Assembly: GCA_017460265.1 (NCBI GenBank) | Contig: JAFUBJ010000017.1 | Span: 1-7,416 of the forward strand | Source: Atopobiaceae bacterium | GTDB taxonomy: Bacteria; Actinomycetota; Coriobacteriia; Coriobacteriales; Atopobiaceae | Reading direction: 5' to 3' | DNA: 7,416 nt | Translations under genes and position numbers: made by a program | Part shown: in pieces, positions 5,870 through 7,416 of the stretch | Layout: every line of letters begins with the position of its first letter | Position numbering within the stretch: position 1 is the first letter of the stretch | Notes under the pieces: model-generated | The model's database searches: none | Seen by the model: only the letters and a program-made list of their open reading frames with translations | Told to the model about the DNA's origin: nothing

Positions 5870-6202
5870 CTACACGCCAAACATGCCCTTTATAAGGGAA
5901 AGGATTTCCCCCATCGTCTGCTCGTCAAGGCTCTGTTCGAGCGACTTTATGTTGCGCGCCTGAGCATCCACGCCAGACAGCTGTTCCACACATGCCCAGC
6001 CAGAGACGGGCAACCCTTCTGGAAGAGCGACATGAAGCGGATACCCATTGTTAACCGAGGTGATGGGTACCACAAAGGTGAGCGGTGACCTCAGGTTAAA
6101 CCCGTCAATGCTGACAACGACTGCAGGCCTCCGTTTTGCAGGCTCGTGCCCAACAGATGGGCTGAAGTCGAGCGTCACCAGCTCCCCTTGAAGCGCGATC
6201 AC
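5870..6202 (-). CDS. mazF: MazF/PemK-family endoribonuclease toxin
   Basis: 110 residues if translation starts at GTG 6202-6200, which overlaps the antitoxin stop TGA by GTGA (4 bases); this is the usual coupled arrangement. A longer reading to ATG 6238 adds 12 unlike residues inside the antitoxin gene and is rejected. The protein follows the MazF fold: GELVTLDFSP (6-15), KRRPAVVVS with the catalytic Arg R25, PITS with the catalytic Thr T48, GYPLHVAL (53-60), then ACVEQLSGVDAQARNI (70-85) and a C-terminal helix. It is expected to cut mRNA at a short sequence when free of antitoxin; cleavage specificity cannot be read from sequence. The length is typical and the key residues are intact, so it looks functional. 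Confidence 0.9.
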   Translation of the reverse strand: MIALQGELVTLDFSPSVGHEPAKRRPAVVVSIDGFNLRSPLTFVVPITSVNNGYPLHVALPEGLPVSGWACVEQLSGVDAQARNIKSLEQSLDEQTMGEILSLIKGMFGV

Positions 6203-6480
6203 GCGACCACCTCCGCACCAACAGCGCCCGGCAGCCACTCCTCGCCGCGATACTCCCCGTCATACCCATCAAGGAGCGCGGCAATGTTAACCTTGCGCGT
6301 CGCGCGATAACGAGGCCGCTCTTCGGCAGGTCTCAGCTGCACCACTCCAGAGTCGTAGGTAATAACAATGCGGTCCCCCACCGTAATGCCCACGGCATCG
6401 CAAATCTCCTTGGGAATGCGCACGCCCTGGCTATTGCCCCAGCGCTGGACCTTTGTCTCGAATTGCTCTGCCACAGGCAT
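6199..6480 (-). CDS. mazE: MazE/AbrB-type antitoxin
   Basis: 93 residues from ATG 6480-6478, chosen because GGGAGGTG lies 4-5 bases upstream; a longer frame to 6546 would place the promoter inside the gene. Residues 6-50 form an AbrB/SpoVT swapped-hairpin DNA-binding domain (ETKVQRWGNSQGVRIPKEI, then VGDRIVITYDSGVVQL). The tail from about 60 (TRKVNIAALLDGYDGEY to EEWLPGAVGAEVV) matches the acidic, flexible toxin-binding tail of the family. It should bind and neutralise the MazF-type toxin encoded next and repress the operon together with it. The stop overlaps the toxin GTG start. The operon lies between the fumarate reductase and ABC loci with its own promoter-like sequence, as expected for a self-contained accessory module. 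Confidence 0.9.
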   Translation of the reverse strand: MPVAEQFETKVQRWGNSQGVRIPKEICDAVGITVGDRIVITYDSGVVQLRPAEERPRYRATRKVNIAALLDGYDGEYRGEEWLPGAVGAEVVA

Positions 6481-6499
6481 GACGCACCTCCCACACAAC

Positions 6500-6519
6500 G
6501 TATATACATAGGAGTATAC
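6500..6519 (-). promoter_or_regulatory. mazEF promoter -10 box and autoregulatory palindromes
   Basis: Two palindromes, GTATATAC (6500-6507) and GTATAC (6514-6519), are separated by six bases. The second contains TATACT on the minus strand (complement of 6513-6518), a 5/6 match to a -10 box. Transcription would start near 6506, giving a leader of about 25 bases to the mazE start. No good -35 box is visible. The pair of related palindromes over the -10 region fits binding by the MazE AbrB-type domain, which is known to autoregulate such operons. Confidence 0.5.
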
Positions 6520-6564
6520 AACAAAGAGCTGAAATGCCAGTGGCAAAGATGCCGAGGAGCTCGC

Positions 6565-7269
6565 CTACCAGCGACGCCAGACGGCGGCGGCGTTGGAGCG
6601 GGCCATGAGGCCAGAGATGTCGATGTTTGCCGGGCACACGTCACGACAGGCAAGGGACTTGCCGCACCCGCCAAAGACCGCCTCGCGGTAGGCACTGGCA
6701 AGACGTGCACGGTCTTGGGGCGTTGCCTCCGCCAGAAGGCGCGCCAGGGGGACCATCGTGGCCATGCCGCCAAAAGGCCCATCGGCCGAGAAGTTGGGGC
6801 ACACCTCAAGGCAGCAGCCACACTGCAGACACCGCGACGCCTCGTAGGCCATCTCGCTTCTGCGCGCGGGCAGCTCGACTTCCCCCTCAAGCCAGCTTCC
6901 CAACTCACGAAGACGCCCAAAGAGCGCCGAGCGGTCCACCATCAGGTCGGCAATCACCGGAAACTTGCGCAGCGGCTCAAGCACGACGCGCTCGCCCTTC
7001 AAGACAGAGAGGCGGGCGTCGCAGGCGGCGCGCGGCACGCCATTCACCAGCATGGCGCAGGCGCCACACTTGCGCTGCAGGCAGCTGCAGTCCCATCTGA
7101 TGGGACTTGCTGGGTTGCCGTCAACGTCACGCAGGTCGGGAAGGTCGTTCAGCTCGCGCAGGGCGCTCGCCACGGTCGCGGAAGCGTCTTCGGTCTCGTA
7201 CCGGAACACCTGGCGATACTCGCGCTCGTCAGCAGAGGCACGACGAGCCACCTCAATCAGCTTCAGCAT
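6565..7269 (-). CDS. frdB: Fumarate reductase/succinate dehydrogenase iron-sulfur subunit
   Basis: 234 residues from ATG 7269-7267; a GTG three bases earlier (7272-7270) is an alternative start. Either overlaps the stop of the flavoprotein gene, with GGAGG a few bases upstream. The N-terminal plant-type ferredoxin domain has [2Fe-2S] ligands C63, C68, C71 and C83. The C-terminal domain has C147, C150, C153 and C212 for [4Fe-4S], and C157, C202 and C208 for [3Fe-4S]. All eleven expected ligands are present, and extra cysteines sit at 61 and 152. It would pass electrons between a membrane quinone-reactive anchor and the FAD subunit at the cytoplasmic face. Sequence alone does not settle reductase versus dehydrogenase direction; an anaerobic host would favour fumarate reduction. 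No membrane anchor gene follows it, so one would have to lie upstream of the flavoprotein, beyond the right edge. Confidence 0.9.
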   Translation of the reverse strand: MLKLIEVARRASADEREYRQVFRYETEDASATVASALRELNDLPDLRDVDGNPASPIRWDCSCLQRKCGACAMLVNGVPRAACDARLSVLKGERVVLEPLRKFPVIADLMVDRSALFGRLRELGSWLEGEVELPARRSEMAYEASRCLQCGCCLEVCPNFSADGPFGGMATMVPLARLLAEATPQDRARLASAYREAVFGGCGKSLACRDVCPANIDISGLMARSNAAAVWRRW

Positions 7270-7416
7270 CACGCGCTCCCTCCCAGAGCGGGAACGCCCT
7301 CTCGGGCCATCGGCAGGTCCTCGAGCGCCACTCGTAAGGAGCCGTCCACAATACGGGCAACCGTCACCCGAGCCATCCCCTCGTCACGCTGGGGATAGTC
7401 GCTCCTAAAGTGGGCC
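7269..7416 (-). CDS. frdA: Fumarate reductase/succinate dehydrogenase flavoprotein subunit, C-terminal 48 residues
   Basis: The frame enters from the right edge and ends at TGA 7271-7269, which overlaps the iron-sulfur subunit start (GTGATG). It includes AHFRSDYPQRDE, the hallmark C-terminal segment of the SdhA/FrdA/L-aspartate oxidase flavoprotein family (an AHxRxDxP-type motif), followed by a short tail. Adjacency and overlap with a cognate iron-sulfur subunit argue for fumarate reductase/succinate dehydrogenase rather than L-aspartate oxidase. The catalytic and FAD-binding parts are outside the window. Confidence 0.85.
   Translation of the reverse strand, partial: AHFRSDYPQRDEGMARVTVARIVDGSLRVALEDLPMAREGVPALGGSA

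Noticed and set aside
6203..6238. A longer MazF starting at ATG 6238
   Set aside because: The extra 12 residues are unlike the family and lie inside the antitoxin gene. The GTG overlapping the antitoxin stop gives the normal MazF length and places R25 and T48 where expected.
6481..6546. A longer MazE starting at 6546
   Set aside because: The extra 22 residues cross the palindromes and the -10 box. ATG 6480 has a good Shine-Dalgarno and gives the normal antitoxin N-terminus.

Overview
This window looks like a piece of chromosome from a high-GC, anaerobic or fermentative Gram-positive bacterium, most likely an actinobacterium of the class Coriobacteriia (Olsenella, Atopobium or Collinsella relatives). 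That placement is inference. It rests on the high GC content, an actinobacterial GlnA2-like glutamine synthetase fold, twin-arginine lipoprotein substrate-binding proteins and a fumarate reductase-type locus. All ten genes lie on the minus strand, so transcription runs from high to low coordinates.

From the right edge: the C-terminal end of a fumarate reductase/succinate dehydrogenase flavoprotein (7269-7416) overlaps the start of its iron-sulfur subunit (6565-7269). A mazEF-type toxin-antitoxin pair follows, with its own promoter-like sequence and palindromic sites (mazE 6199-6480, mazF 5870-6202). Next is a tightly packed three-gene cassette: a four-helix, four-cysteine membrane protein resembling DUF4418 (5315-5728), a MacB/FtsX-like permease with an extracellular Cys-Cys pair (4115-5314) and its ATPase (3417-4112). 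A free-standing glutamine synthetase-like gene (1929-3266) ends at a strong terminator hairpin (1869-1908). Last, a 352-base regulatory region precedes two tandem, paralogous amino-acid-type substrate-binding lipoproteins (743-1576, and 1-662, which runs off the left edge).

The most striking observation is in the glutamine synthetase-like protein. Its fold-defining motifs and C-terminal half are well kept, but four of the six classical metal-ligand positions are replaced (K132, T186, A193, F242), along with N264 (S237) and H271 (Y244) in Salmonella numbering. It probably cannot make glutamine by the usual two-metal mechanism, so it is a candidate pseudoenzyme or an enzyme of changed chemistry. 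It sits next to amino-acid-binding proteins.

The second point of interest is the ABC cassette. All four cysteines of the small membrane protein fall in loops predicted on the same face as the permease's Cys-Cys motif, which suggests a thiol- or metal-linked export function. Several palindromes in the intergenic regions look like operators. No RNA genes, CRISPR arrays, insertion sequences or phage genes were seen.
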